NCBI GenBank assembly: GCA_009760855.2
Contig: WPIO01000004.1
Span: 12,596,501 to 12,660,500, forward strand
DNA: 64,000 bases
Direction of reading: 5' to 3'
Origin: Cristatella mucedo
Lineage: Eukaryota > Bryozoa > Phylactolaemata > Cristatellidae
Made by a program: the position numbers and the translations under genes. Below the pieces are notes generated by a model. It saw only the letters and a program-made list of their open reading frames with translations, ran no database searches and was not told the DNA's origin. Positions 25,463-37,267 of the stretch are shown in pieces; positions within the stretch are counted from its first letter, which is position 1, and every line of letters begins with the position of its first letter.

Positions 25463-25566
25463 TGCTAAGGATAGAGACTTGCTGCCCTTAGTTCGCTATA
25501 CAAATGTCTCATTTAAACTGAAAAAGTCCTACTTGTTGGTGATTCCTATGCTCAATATATTAAGTG

Positions 25567-25745
25567 GTGAGCCGTGATGGCACACTAGGTAAGGCGGTTG
25601 CTTTCACGACCTCGGTCCCGAGGTCGTGGGTTCAATTCCTGCGGTGGGCGATTCTTTATCGCCACTGCAAGCAGTGGTGATAGCCGTAAAGGCTCTTCTG
25701 TCGCTATACAAAAAGAGGCTGTTTAATCCGCTAACATAATCTAAT
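25567..25745 (+). mobile_element. tRNA-derived SINE, full-looking copy
   Basis: Plus-strand tRNA-like head (gatggcacactaggtaagg as box A region, ggttcaattcc as box B with paired cctcggtcc/gag arm). It is followed by a hairpin (ccactgcaagcagtgg) and the body aaggctcttctgtcgctatac...gaggctgtttaat. It is the most complete of the SINE copies here. Confidence 0.75.
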
Positions 25746-27149
25746 CATTTATATTCTAGGAAACTGGCACAGTCTGAAGAAACCCAGCCACCGCTCTCCG
25801 GCCAAGTGCCAGACAGCTCCGCGCGCACTGCTGTTTTGGGGCCCAGACGCAGCAGGAAGAGCATCTGTGCGACATCGCGGCGCTGACAGTTGGAGCTTCA
25901 AAGTACCTCGAGTACCATCTTAAGAAAAACTGTATTGCAAGCAGAGAAGGCCTGCGTGAGTGACTATTCGGCTCGCGATACAGCTCCGCCCGGTGGTTTT
26001 TTTAGTATATCGACATTCCTACCAATAGCAAGAGACAAGTGACAGGACTAGCGAATCCCGTGACAGGCTTCTTTGAATATTCTCTAGACAATATGAGTTG
26101 CCTCCTTTGAACGCATGAGCAAGATGCATCTTTTTTCACAACTTGCAGCCACTAGAGCCAGCTATAAGCGCCTGTTAGTGTGAATCCTTGAACCCGTTGC
26201 TAGCAAAGTGCTTGGTACGTGTTGAGGCTCATTTTCCATGCAAATCGCAGTAGCATTAAGTCGCAATCAACGAGCAACTACCTCTAGTGACGATATGAAC
26301 TCAATTTTGCTTTTTACATTCATTCTTATGAGCCGCTCTACTAGAGCGGCCATACTGTGTCGCTGCAGCGGATCTCTGGCACATCTCTGCTTCTCTAGTA
26401 ACGTTGGCCCGGTTCTGCTGGACCACCGACGTCGGTAAAAAATAGCTCATCTGCGTGAAAGCTAAGTGCACGTAGTACGAGCCTAGAGATACACGGACGT
26501 GTACACACGTGACCAATGTCACGGACAACACAATCCAGTATGCACAGTGCGCATACATTATTTACCGTATGCAAATGTTCATTATAAGTACATTTTGTGG
26601 TGTCGAAAAAATCCTCGTACTGCAGTCGCCGCTGCTTCGGCTGTAAATTCGTTGGTCTAATATGAGGATTTTTACGATGCCAGGCTTACTAAAGCTGTGC
26701 ACGACATAGGAAAGTAGTTACAGACAGCCCAAAAAAATAAGCCCATATGCTGTTCGTATGTGTGCGATTACTGCGACGGCGTTCAATCACGATTCTATAC
26801 GATCTCTCTCATCTGGCTAAAAATACAGGCCGCCAGCTTATACGCGGTCTCTTCTGCAGCACTCCATTCCACAAACGCCTACGACTCTAAGCGCCTACAT
26901 GAGACCATCAATTGGCTGAAAAACTCTGCTAAGACCACTACATTCTCGAAATAACCACCAAAGCAATGAGCGTGTACTAAGGCTACGAGTATCCAAATTA
27001 TGAACTCGCCGTTTCAAATTCTAGTTGGCCCAATGAAAATGAGTCGTCCAATGCAATGCTTTTGAATTTATTTTCTTTCATTTTTTTAGTGGTAGTGTAT
27101 TGCTTTCATGCTCAGCCCATGTGACTTCCAGAGGGCTGCAGCTTGTTGC
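25746..27149. other. No recognised gene
   Basis: Short frames at 26238-26558 and 26760-26954 lack motifs. A short perfect palindrome gccgctctactagagcggc occurs at 26333-26351. Confidence 0.4.
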
Positions 27150-29600
27150 AAATCATGCACTACGTCAGCTCACCACGTGGTCGCGTTGTGCTATGTGGCT
27201 ACTGCGCTCAGCAGTGACGAGGAGTCTCGACAGAGTCGGGCCGCATTGCTGTGAGCAGACGCCGCCGCCGCCGCCTAGCTCCATTAGCCGCATAGTGTAG
27301 GCGCTCTTAAGATGGTTTCCAGCTACCACTGTACAATGTCACGAGAACCCCGGGGTTTGGTTAAGGCTCTAATGTCAAACATGCTGTCACTCTTTGATAA
27401 AGCTGTGTCATTTTTTTTAAATGTCTAGAAAGAAATTTAATTCGTATGCAGTTATACAAATATATTATTATTATGCTTACCTTGTCTTAATCTATCTAGT
27501 TTTTTAGGTAGCCTTGGCTCTTCAGCCAAACACAATGGAGAAAATTGGACATCTAAAGTTCTACGAGAGATCACTTCTATAGCTCAAAGGAGAAACAGGA
27601 TTGTGCACAATTGTGAATTCAATAATCTCAATGAGAGAAACCGATTCTTTAACGGCTTTAAAGAAATTAGTCAAATTCCATGAGCCCTTGTCCAGTCGTG
27701 GGTTTCCTTGCCGGTATTGCTCTGACTTGACGTCAGCACTTAAGTAGCGCCGCCAGCATGCAGATCTAACTTGCACGGAGGAGCCTCCGAAGTATTCGAT
27801 ACAAATCAGAGGCTTTTTGTTGATCAGTCACGTGCTTTGATGGCGGCTGCAGTCACTGAAGGCCACTCTTTTCGCTCTCACAACCATTCATCCTACGCCG
27901 AGTTCTTTTTTTCATTAGCCTAGCCGGGTCATGGTACAATAGTGCAGATAGCCTGACGGACGAATAATTGCTGCATAAGATTAAAAACAAAACGAGCCAG
28001 CTGCAAGTGGCTTCACTAATTTATCGGAATAGCGGCTGAAATTTTCACCAGCTGCGTCTTCCTTTTTCTTCACCATTCTTGCCGTTGGTGATTAGTAACG
28101 GCTTAAATTAAAGCTTCGACGATTGTCAGCTTATCAAGATGCTTTCTTACTACGAACATGCTCTCGACGTCGTAGCTTCTGTGGACTATTTTTATTACCT
28201 TGCTAAAGCTTAAAGCGAACGAAGTGACAAGCGATGCTGCTGTTGCCGCGCTGCGTAAGTCATTAAACTCTTCGAGACCCTCTCGGCGAGCTTTGCCTTA
28301 TCAATTTTCTTCGTTCAGTACCGCATGAGTCCACTGTTTTAAAGATCAGTTAGAATAAGATGAGCACCGGATGTTGTGTAGTGTCCAGCAGCAGCACGGT
28401 ATGAGTCGATGTACGTACTCGGGTGAAAGTGGCGCAGGTCAGAGACACTGTAAGCGGATCTTATTAATGATTGCCAACCACGTGCTTCGAAAACTCCTTT
28501 CGATAATTGTAATGCTCTGCTTTTTCCCTAGCTTTCGTCTTCATTAAACAGCATTCGCTACAAGAACTTGTGACTTTGTAATCATATATCAAGCGCCTAG
28601 AAAGAGATTGAGTTCTCTGAGGGCGCATTATCAAGTGCATCATTATTATTATTGTTATGTGTAGAGAGATTTGCAAGGGCAAGCCATGAGTAATCTTGCC
28701 GTGGGTATTCAGTACATCGACATCAGAGATCCCCTACCCAGCGAAGCAGGCTAACTGTAAGGCATACGGCTGCTCTACGCTGCTGATGCTCTGCCTGGAG
28801 AGAGACGCGACCGCTGCTGCTGCTGCATCGTCGGCAGCGCTTTTCGAGGCCACGGCTGAGTTGCCGCGCTGGTCTCGCATCGCCGGCGCCAGTGGCACCG
28901 GAAGCATCGGCGCTCGGCAGCATGCGCGTCTTTGCTGTGCTAGACTGTGTGCAGTATCTAATGTGCCTGCATCGCCTTAAGAACCCCAAACGGCAACGAC
29001 TACGCATTCCGCCGCCGTAGCTGTAGGAGCTGGGCTCTGACAGCACCGTATTCCGTTTGTGTCTCGGTCTGCTCGCAGGGTCCGCCAGCGTTCCCAGCTA
29101 CCGCCTTTTTTCCGGCCAAGAACAGCCGACCCTTGCTTTGGGTACGCTCGGAAGCTCATCAGCCAGCGTGGAGGCCTCTACTGCCCGGTCACTCGTTCTA
29201 TAATAAACGGCATCTGTCTGAGCCGTCTTTTTCAGTGCGACATTGCTCGCGCAAATCAATCACTGCTAACTGCGCCACAGACCCGGGGTGGGGGGGGGCC
29301 ACGTACATATACTCCGTGCTGTACGCCGCAAGTAGCCGTCAGTTAGGGTAGCTGCGGAATCAAAAACACCGCCTATACTTCCACGGCCCAACATGTCCGC
29401 GTAGGATAAAATATCCACGAAAATAACTTGCTGCTGCTTTACAATAATTCGCCTATAGAATGTCGACATCCTAAATCGATAAGTTACGATTAATAATCGC
29501 GGGCTATCGCTGTCGTACCAGCTTACGGAGCTTATTTGGAAAGCTACGCCTCCGTAAGACCGAGCAGTGGATTAATCGCTGAAGAGAAGCTAGGCAAAAT
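27150..29600. repeat. Duplicated segment, copy 1
   Basis: Homologous blocks run in the same order and orientation as in 30.3-34.0 kb. 27160-28440 pairs with 30300-31590 (shared words gtcgggccgcattgc, cctagctccattag, gtttggttaaggctct, aaatgtctagaaagaaa, cagatagcctga). 28877-28925 pairs with 33500-33545 (cggcgccagt..c..aaagcatc.gcgctcggc). 29340-29600 pairs with 33755-34010. Identity is only moderate, so the duplication is old. The terminal CatSper2 exons of copy 2 have no counterpart here. Confidence 0.75.
28580..28655 (+). mobile_element. Family A LINE, minimal 3' tail insertion
   Basis: Only the stem-loop (agcgcctagaaagagattga, gttctctgagggcgc) and the (ATT)n tail inserted into copy 1; the equivalent site of copy 2 lacks it, so it post-dates the duplication. 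Confidence 0.8.
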
Positions 29601-29716
29601 GTATCCACAGCGTCCTTATAGGCCAGGCGGCGGCGGCGGCAGTTTCTGGAAACACGCAGAGAAGCATCGCTCCATTAAAAAGGCTCCGGAACAACTCACT
29701 CTGTCGTGCTGCTAGC

Positions 29717-29767
29717 CTCTTTCTGGAAGCTTTGCAGTAGCATAGGCTTCGCAGCTTCCAGAAAGAG
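29717..29767. repeat. Perfect 15-bp inverted repeat (hairpin)
   Basis: ctctttctggaagct at 29717-29731 and its exact reverse complement at 29753-29767, separated by 21 nt. A second, 9-bp perfect hairpin (cttacggag/ctccgtaag) lies just upstream at about 29523-29559. Confidence 0.85.
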
Positions 29768-29769
29768 TA

Positions 29770-30299
29770 AAACTAAATGAGCTGTTCTAACCAGATGAAA
29801 GCCTGAATGGCTGGAGCAGCTCGGCATGGCTCTTTCAGTCCGTCCTGCGCGGATAGGTAGTTTGTCCCCTTGACCTCCAAGCTACGCCTTTTGCGGGAAG
29901 CTTAGGCTTAGATTCGCTCCATCGCCTATCAAATTTGAGCGTGCGTTACATCCAGAAGAGTTTCGTGAGGATTAATGCAACATGTGTGACATCGGAACAT
30001 CGCGCTTGTCTGGGGAAACAAGTTAATGCGACGTTTTCCAGCGAGCTGAAATGGGAAGCCATAGAGGCCCTACGGTGCTTGCGTTTTAAACCTCGCGGCC
30101 GTTTAGTGATTACGCGCTGCTGGGTTCAGCTGCGCATTCAAATTGAGCAATTCAAAGGAATTTATTTTGAGGATTTTAGTAATATGGTTTAAATAAAGAT
30201 ATGGTCAATATGGCTTGTACATATTTTAAAGAAAATCAATGTGTTAAACGTGCATACCGCTTAATCCTTTTGACCTTCGGATGATCACTCTACGCCAAT
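29770..30299. other. No recognised feature
   Basis: Between the two duplicated segments. An 85-codon frame (29935-30192) has no motif. Confidence 0.4.
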
Positions 30300-32817
30300 T
30301 CCACATCAGATCACGGCGTAATCGCGTAGTGCTAAATGGCTATTGCGCACAGTAGTTGCAAGGAGTCACGACGGAGTCGGGCCGCATTGCGATGAGGAGA
30401 CACCGCCGCCTAGCTCCATTAGTCGCATAGTGTAGTCACTCTTCTTAAGATGGTTTGCAGCTACCGCTTTATAGTGTTCACGAGTACCCCAGGGTTTGGT
30501 TAAGGCTCTCAGATCAAACATGCCGTCACTGTTTGATAAAGCTGTTTCATTTTTTAAATGTCTAGAAAGAAACTAAATGCCTGTATGCAAATATATTATC
30601 GTCATGATTGCCTTGCCTCAAACTCTTAAAATTTTTCAGCCAATCTTCTCAGTACACACAGCCATTCACAATGGCCGTAGTTTGGCATCAAAAGTGCAAT
30701 AGTGTATCAGTGTAGGATAGCCAAAAGAAACGAAACAGGATCGTGCACGATTGTGAATTAAATCATCTTGAAATTAAAAAACCAACTCTTTCATGACTTT
30801 AAAAAGCCGGTCAGTGACCGGCGGTCCACGTGCATTTACATCTCGGAATGCCAGAATTTCTCCGACTTGTAATTATTTTTGTTGGCACTTCTTGAGAAGT
30901 ACCGCCAGCGTGAGGATCTACTGTACACGGAGGAGCTCCCGAAATATTCGGTACAAATTGGAGGCTTTTCCTTAATTCGTCACGTGTTTTGATGGCGGCT
31001 GAAGTCGCTGCAGGCCGCTCTTGTTGCTCTCACAGCATTTCGCCCTATGCCGAGTGTTAGCTTTGTTAGCTCGGTCAGACCGCGGTTCAATAGCACAGAT
31101 AGCCTGAGGGACTATTTGTTCCGTAAGATTAAAATTAAGACGAGCCAGCTGCATAGGGCTCCATTATTTACCGCACTGACGGCTAAAATTTAACGCAGCG
31201 CTATTGTCAACTGCACCGTCTTTTTCTACACCATTCTTGCCCTACGGAATTAGTTAAAGTTTAATTTAAAGCTGCGGTCATGACCAGTTTAACAAGAATA
31301 TTTCTTGCTGAGAGCATGCACTAGACATCGAAGCTTCTAGTGAGTCATTTTTTTTACCAAGCTATGCTCTACAGACTGGAGTGATACGAGACGCTGCTTT
31401 CGGTATTCTACGTTAATCATTAGACTCAGAAAAACCCTATCATCGAGCCATTCATCGTCGTTTTTCATAATTCGGCACCACAAAAGTTCACTGATGTAGC
31501 GAGCAACGTCAAATGATGAGCGCCGGAGGTCATGTAGCGTCAAGCAGCAGCCACGTGGTAAGAGTCACTACACACAGGTGAAAATATCGCAGGGTGGTAT
31601 TCTAAAGAGTGCTGGTCTCAATAAAAAATGACAATCTATGTGTTGTGCTACGCTCTTTTTGACGTTCAGATCTTAATTGATTTTCTGTTTTAATTCTTGT
31701 CTTCATCGTCGTTGAACGGCTTTCATTATAAGAGCCTAAGAAATTAGAACCTTATATGGAGAGAGAGAGAGAGAGAGACAGGTCCACAAACAAACCGTGG
31801 ACCAACCTTTCCACGGATATTCATCGTCGTCGGAGACCTTCAAATCCGCGAAACTCGCCAGGTCAGCAGTGCTGAAAGACGGACGGCGGCGGATTTGTCT
31901 GGTCAAGCAAGCACTGGTCGCCAAAAAAAATCGTTGAATGGCTAACTTAGAAGAATTGGGTTTTTAACGAGGTTCAAATTATAAAGCCTGTAACATTTTT
32001 GAAATTTAGATACCAGAAGTTAAAGCGTCAATTGAACTCGCTCGACTTGGCGGAGAGTGGCGATAAATTCCACGTAGAATAGGGCGCTATTGCAATCTTG
32101 CTGCTGCCAACCGTGCGCGTGCGCCGATTGGCAGCAGCGGCAGATCGGCGGCGGCGGCGGCGATCTCGCTTGACACTCGCCGCCGATGGACACTTCGCGG
32201 ATCATCTGCTCGTCGTGCGTCATGCGGTCGTGGCGCGCGTAGCAGACGACGGGCGGTGACTGCTCTCAGTCGCTGCCGTGGGTCTGAGGCGTCTGCGGGC
32301 GCTCGCTGCGCCCTCGCTCGCTTCGAGCTTGGAATAGTCATGCCCATGAAAGTCAGGAATGTCACCGCGAAGTGCTGCGCCTCGGCAGGATATCAAGCGC
32401 GAAGGGCGCACAGTCACTGGGCCATCAGCCAGCGACCCGAATATATATATATATAGCTCCGACAGACCGTAAGCAGCGGGTTAGGGAGCGCGAACGGCCT
32501 TCGATCGTGAGCTTTGAAAGAGAAAATGAAAAACGAGAGGAAGAGGTAGGGAGAAACGGTGAAAGAGGGAGGCATGAAGAAAGAGTCGAAGAGACCAAGA
32601 CGTCAGAGAGGAAGAGACGCGACGTGGGATAAACCTGGGAAAAATACAGTGCGATCAAAAACCGTCAGCCTTGGGATCGATCCCCGAAAAGAAAACTTCG
32701 GCTCTAAGCGGGCAGCCATCCCGAAACGTGGACCGCATGAACTTGGATTCTGCTGGCAACGAACGCCAACGTCTCATGTCCGTCGGCAGTTTCTGTGCAG
32801 TCGCTGGGACGGAAGGG

Positions 32818-33134
32818 TCAGCAGAGCATGTCCAGCAGGCGCTCGTTGATGTTGAAGAGGATCTGCGCGCGCTCGCTCGCGTTCTCCACGAGACGCTCGA
32901 GCGCAGCGTAGTAGCAGAGCAGATCGCGCGTCGTCCAGCGCGTCACCCCGTCCACGCTGCTGAGCGCTGGGAGCGCCTCGCTAACGACGGCGTTCCAGTC
33001 GCTCGCCAGGCGGTCCGCTTCTGCTGCCACCATTGCCGCCGCCGCCGCTGCCGCCTGCTCGCCGCGTCGAGTGGCTTCCGATGGCATCGCAGCCCCTCCT
33101 GAGGAGATTCGCTCCCCATCGCTGAACTCGGCGG
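32818..33134 (-). CDS. CatSper2-like protein, last exon (conserved C-terminus)
   Basis: The minus frame ends DWNAVVSEALPALS, then RWTTRDLLCYYAALERL, then VENASERAQIL...LLDMLC and TGA. As I know the family, CatSper2 ends in a matching pattern: W..LV.E.LP.L, a short acidic spacer, .W.RD.L..Y..LE.L, then N..ER. This segment therefore probably closes the channel gene at 37.3-38.6 kb. The acceptor is ttttagcag at 33135. The exon needs one base from the previous exon, and the candidate exon at 33304 supplies exactly one. An ATG at 33165 would also open this frame, with an in-frame TGA just before it, so a separate 115-residue protein is the alternative. An alanine run lies in the middle. Confidence 0.65.
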
Positions 33135-33303
33135 CTGCTAAAACCGACGGATTGTATTGAGCCATCGCCACGACCGGTCAAGCGGCCCCCAGCGTGCTGG
33201 AAAGAAAGACTTCGGGCGTATCCGGTTCGACGGTCATGGCGACGCGACATCAACTTGCAGCAGCGAAAGGTTCGCTCCAGAGACTTTCTTCTCAAGAGAA
33301 TAC

Positions 33304-33415
33304 CTTTTTGCAGCTCTCGGGGGCCAAAAGTGCCTGTTGCATCGCCTCGCTGGAGGCCCGCTGCAGCAGCTGCTGCTGCTGCTGCAGCGTCAGCGGCCGC
33401 GCTTCCGGGCCGCGT
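33304..33415 (-). CDS. CatSper2-like protein, candidate third exon
   Basis: Acceptor cttcgcag before 33415 and donor AAAAAG|GTATTC after 33304 bound 112 nt. Read in phase 0 it gives a poly-alanine run (from CAG-type triplets) and the end FGPRELQK, leaving one base for the last exon. Phase fits both neighbours but the sequence is low in complexity, so this exon is uncertain. Confidence 0.35.
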
Positions 33416-33552
33416 CTGCGAAGCCATAGTCGGGGAGTTCATTCGGGGCCGTCGGCCTTGCAGCTTGCGGCTTCGTCGGCCGAAGCCCGCGAGCGCGCGC
33501 GGCGCCAGTAGCTACGAAAGCATCCGCGCTCGGCGGCCCGCGCGACTCAGCT

Positions 33553-33579
33553 GCTGAACTGCTCGCGCAGCAGTTCAGC
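33553..33579. repeat. Perfect 11-bp hairpin
   Basis: gctgaactgct, loop cgcgc, agcagttcagc. Lies in the CatSper2-like intron upstream of the candidate third exon. Confidence 0.8.
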
Positions 33580-34044
33580 CATGTCCGCGCGTTGCTTGAG
33601 GGCAGAGCCCTCGGCAACGACCGTGCATCCGGTCTCTGCTGCACGGACTGTGGCAGTGCGGCGTGCAGCTTGCGTCTCCGCTGGCATAGATGATTGGAGA
33701 ACCGTGTCGCCAGCGAGCGAACCGTGCGCGACCCTGGAGGCGTGTGCGACGTCAGATAAGGTACCCGACGGATCGAAAATATCGCCTGAGCTGACGTCGC
33801 CTGAGGTGTCAGCGCAGGCTAAAATATGCACCGAAACGACTCGCTGCTAGATTGCAAGGACTCTCCTGTAGAATGCTAACATCCTTAGTCGACACGCTAC
33901 CGATCAATAAGCGAAGCGTGGGCAGTCGCTGTTACGGCAGCCTACACAGCTCATTCGAAAAGCCGAGTTTCCGTCGGACCGAAGAACGCCACAGAGGAGA
34001 AGAGCTCGCAGTATGCGTTGCCTTCGATGCTTGGCAGCGGCCCA

Positions 34045-34190
34045 CTTCGAAGGCACGCTGAGAAGGCGCGCTGAGAAAGCGCGCTGAGAAGGCGCGCTGA
34101 GAAGGCACGCTGAGAAGGCACGCTGAGAAGGCACGCTGAGAAGGCACGCTGAGAAGGCACGCTGAGAAGGCACGCTGGGAAGGCACGAGC
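34045..34190. repeat. 13-bp minisatellite, about 11 units
   Basis: Tandem aaggcacgctgag with two positions varying (cacgct/cgcgct, gaagg/gaaag). Lies in the CatSper2-like intron. Confidence 0.92.
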
Positions 34191-34242
34191 TTCAACAAAG
34201 GCTGGCTCCGGAACCAGTCGCTGTCACTCTGCCTCTCTGTCT

Positions 34243-34369
<127 letters not shown>

Positions 34370-34872
34370 CTCTCACTCTCTATGCCCCACATACCCGCAC
34401 CGCTTACCTATAATGTCATGAAGAGCTGCGCCATCCTCAGAGTCCTCGGCCGTCGTTAGAGACTGCTTATCCTCAGCTCTCTTGTCAGAGCTTGGATCCC
34501 CGACGCTGCTTTGCCTGACGGAGACGGCGTTCCATTCAGCTCGCCTCGCACCCGGACACGCTTCGTCGCCATTTTCGTCCGCCGGGCGCTTCGTCCATGC
34601 TTGCTGCAGCGAGCTTCGGAATGAGCGCGAGGCGGCACACGAGCGCTACGCTCGCCGCTCTCGCAGCGCGGAGGCGATAGCGCGGGAAGTGAAGCGGAGG
34701 CAGCCGGCAGCTCGGACCCCTTGCTCGAGTCCCGTACGCTGCGCATCGCGACGTCCAACCTGCGACCGCTAGGGAAATTGGTAATGCCGACTCGCTGCGG
34801 CGCCGAAGGATCCGGACGACCGGCGGCGCGCGCGGCGCGCCCCGCAGCAGACGCACCGTCTCGCGGACTCAC

Positions 34873-35053
34873 CGGCCTCGATGGGGTGGCGACAGCGGCG
34901 GCGGCGGCGGCGGTCTCCTTCAGCGCCGCTGGCGACCCGGCGTCGGCGTGCGGTCGCCGAAGCGGGCCTGCGTCGAGGCTGCCAGCTACAGCTACGTTCC
35001 TCGCGCCTTTCAGGTCCGCCTTCCTTTTCAAGGCCACGTTCAAGTTCGTCAAG
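34873..35053 (-). CDS. CatSper2-like protein, candidate second exon
   Basis: Donor GAGGCCG|GTGAGT is excellent. The acceptor gcgagcag before 35053 is pyrimidine-poor. The 181-nt exon needs two bases from the previous exon, exactly what the channel exon leaves, and ends in phase 0. Read this way it starts LTNLNVALKRKADLKGAR, a basic helix plausible for the region after S6, and then turns Ala/Pro-rich. The frame stays open far beyond the donor, which weakens coding evidence. Confidence 0.35.
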
Positions 35054-35404
35054 CTGCTCGCGTTCCTACGAACGGTCCCGCCGCCCGCAAGAGGCGGCGC
35101 CCGTCAAGACTCGGCTCGACAGTCGCGGTGTGAATCTCAATCGGCGCCGCTGCGAGCTCGGCGGCGGCGGCGGCGGTGGTCTGGCTCGCTAACGGCGGCG
35201 GCGGCCGGACCGAGTCCGCGCTCACGAGTCTTTGCGTCCGCAGGCGCAGTAGCCGCTTCAGCGCACTGCGTTGGCCGCGAAAGCTGGTCGAGCGTCATCA
35301 AATGCGCACGCCAGTGAACGCAAACACCCGCGCATATTGACTGATCATCTGCGAAAAACGCTCGCGGCGGCCACTCATCTAAGCGCCGTCGTAGTCGCCG
35401 GTAT

Positions 35405-35406
<2 letters not shown>

Positions 35407-35457
<51 letters not shown>
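35407..35457 (+). repeat. (CTG)17 triplet repeat
   Basis: Seventeen perfect CTG triplets (CAG on the other strand). Both sides carry the same flank, gccgtcgtagtcgccgg (35388-35404 and 35460-35476), so the repeat sits between short direct repeats. It lies in the CatSper2-like intron, and the polyglutamine frame on the minus strand has no other coding support. Confidence 0.93.
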
Positions 35458-35458
<1 letters not shown>

Positions 35459-35499
35459 GCCGTCGTAGTCGCCGGCGGCGGCGGCAACGGTGCGCGAGA

Positions 35500-37267
35500 A
35501 GTGAGGGTAGCAGTGGCAGCGGCAGCAGTGGGCCAGCACTTCTAGCGTCCTATCCTTAGCATCCGGGTTGTACCCTACGTCCGGTCGTCCGCGAACGAGA
35601 TTTCGAGTGAGAGCGGCGGGCGGGCCGAAGTACTCCGCTTAACCACTGTGTCTGCTTCCTCGCCAACTCAGCCTCCGATTATTAGATCAATCATTCAAGT
35701 CCAGGTCTTAAACTCGTCAGTGCGAGTCTACGCCCAGCAACGCGATTACACATGCTCGCCGAGCGGGCAGGCGGCCCTCACTTAAGGGCGCGCCGCTGCG
35801 CGGCGGCGGCCGGCGGCGCACGCCACGCTCCCCCGCCGCCGTCGCCAATACCTTTTCCTTTATTTCGCAACGCTCCGCTGGCCGCTGGCTGCTTTGCCGC
35901 CGGCCGTTCACTGGCTCTCCTCTCCTCTGCAGCCACTAGCTGCGAGCCCTCGACGCGACGGAAAGCGACGGAAAGCGCTCAAATGCATTTGAGCCGGCTT
36001 CCTATCGGCGCGCGCTGCGATGCGACATCGCGCGCCGGAGCGCCGTCTGCCGGTGCCAGCAGGTCGGCCTTGTGAGCCCTGCGCGATTCGCGAGGGCGAG
36101 TCGGTTCGCGATGTTCGTTTGCTCATTTCGCGCCCTGATTGCAAAGCAAAGCCGACAGGCACGTGTCTTTTCCTCCTGCTCCCATTAGTTTGCTACCAAC
36201 TGTCTGGTCGAGCTGCTGCATCTGGATGAGCGAACCCGTTCGATCGGTACTGGATCGTATTAGCAGATGGCTTAGTAGGAATGAAATCCACAGCTCAGGC
36301 TGCTTTGCATGGCTGAGGTGCTCTAATTGCAATGACGCTTACGCGGTTTTGGATATAATAATAATGACAATAATAATATGCTTATATTAACTGCTTCCGT
36401 GGACAACTAACATAGTACGTCTTTCCGTAGCCTTAGATTCTGTCCCAGTATCTTTCAAAGAGGCAATTATCGGGTAAATTATTTCGAATTCAATACTAGA
36501 CTATGAGAAATTGCAAAAATTGTCATTCAATCTTTCTTTTGCAATACCTATCATAAAAACGCAGGAAAGAATGTTGTCAGACCATTTAAACTCTTGATGC
36601 AGATGACACAGCCGCAATTTAAATTAGATCGCTCCCTACCTTTCATCATCATCTCAAACTCCGGTTCATCTACCTTACAGTGTTTAGTATTTAGGCTGAC
36701 ATTCGCACTTAAATGGTTGCACACCTTTGTCAAATTTAATTGTTATAAAACAAACTAAATAATTCTTGGGCAAACCTGGTGCTATGAGGAAATTTGAAGC
36801 GTAATCCTTCAAAATAGCTCGAACAGCATATCTCCTATAGCCTCTGCATAGAATCTGGGCGTGCTCTTCCGAAAATAACATTTTACCTGCAGCCAAATAT
36901 AAACGATACTTTTAAACCATCTTACCTTTTTGCTTTTTTGCTTGTTTACATAAGTTTGCACAGCTTTGAACAACTTAAAATGCGCCTATCAAAACTAGCT
37001 ACTCGCAAGTCCTCCTGCCCCTGCAATAGGACGCTTACATTTTGTGCAAAGTTCTCGACTTCATTAGCGCGTCACTCACTGAGTTGTGTAGGCTCCCTCA
37101 TTGTCTGCCTAAAGCTGGCGCATCCTCAATATCCAACTGCCCCTGGGTACAGCTACCTGTCGCGGCTGGCTGGGAGCGCACAACGAGCATTGCCGCCGAG
37201 GTCTGCCGTTGCGGGACTGCGAGAGCGGAGACGTTGGCGGCGCGTGAGGCGCGGTACGCGCTGTTAC
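35500..37267 (-). other. Presumed CatSper2-like intron, no internal feature recognised
   Basis: GC-rich to about 36.2 kb, AT-rich from 36.3 to 37.0 kb. No repeat family identified. A stretch with the words ggcaaacctggtgctatgaggaaatttgaagc near 36770 recalls the LINE RT fragment at 22280 (ccagaaagttagaggacttc) but is too diverged to call. Confidence 0.4.

Larger units (their letters stand above)
30300..34010. repeat. Duplicated segment, copy 2, containing CatSper2 terminal exons
   Basis: Counterpart of 27150-29600. It is longer by about 1.2 kb, mainly because it contains the region 31.6-33.44 kb with the CatSper2-like last exons. Either copy 1 lost that part or copy 2 gained it. Confidence 0.7.

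Noticed and set aside
32020-32264. Cys-containing minus frame with acceptor-like gagagcag
   Set aside because: No matching donor upstream gene part, proline run from GGC repeats, and it lies beyond the channel's stop codon.
34456-35317. Long opposing frames (about 198 codons on each strand)
   Set aside because: High GC leaves all frames open; only the 34873-35053 part has splice signals and is listed as a low-confidence exon.
35137-35487. Polyglutamine protein on the minus strand
   Set aside because: CAG run only; lies in the presumed channel intron with no splice sites around it.
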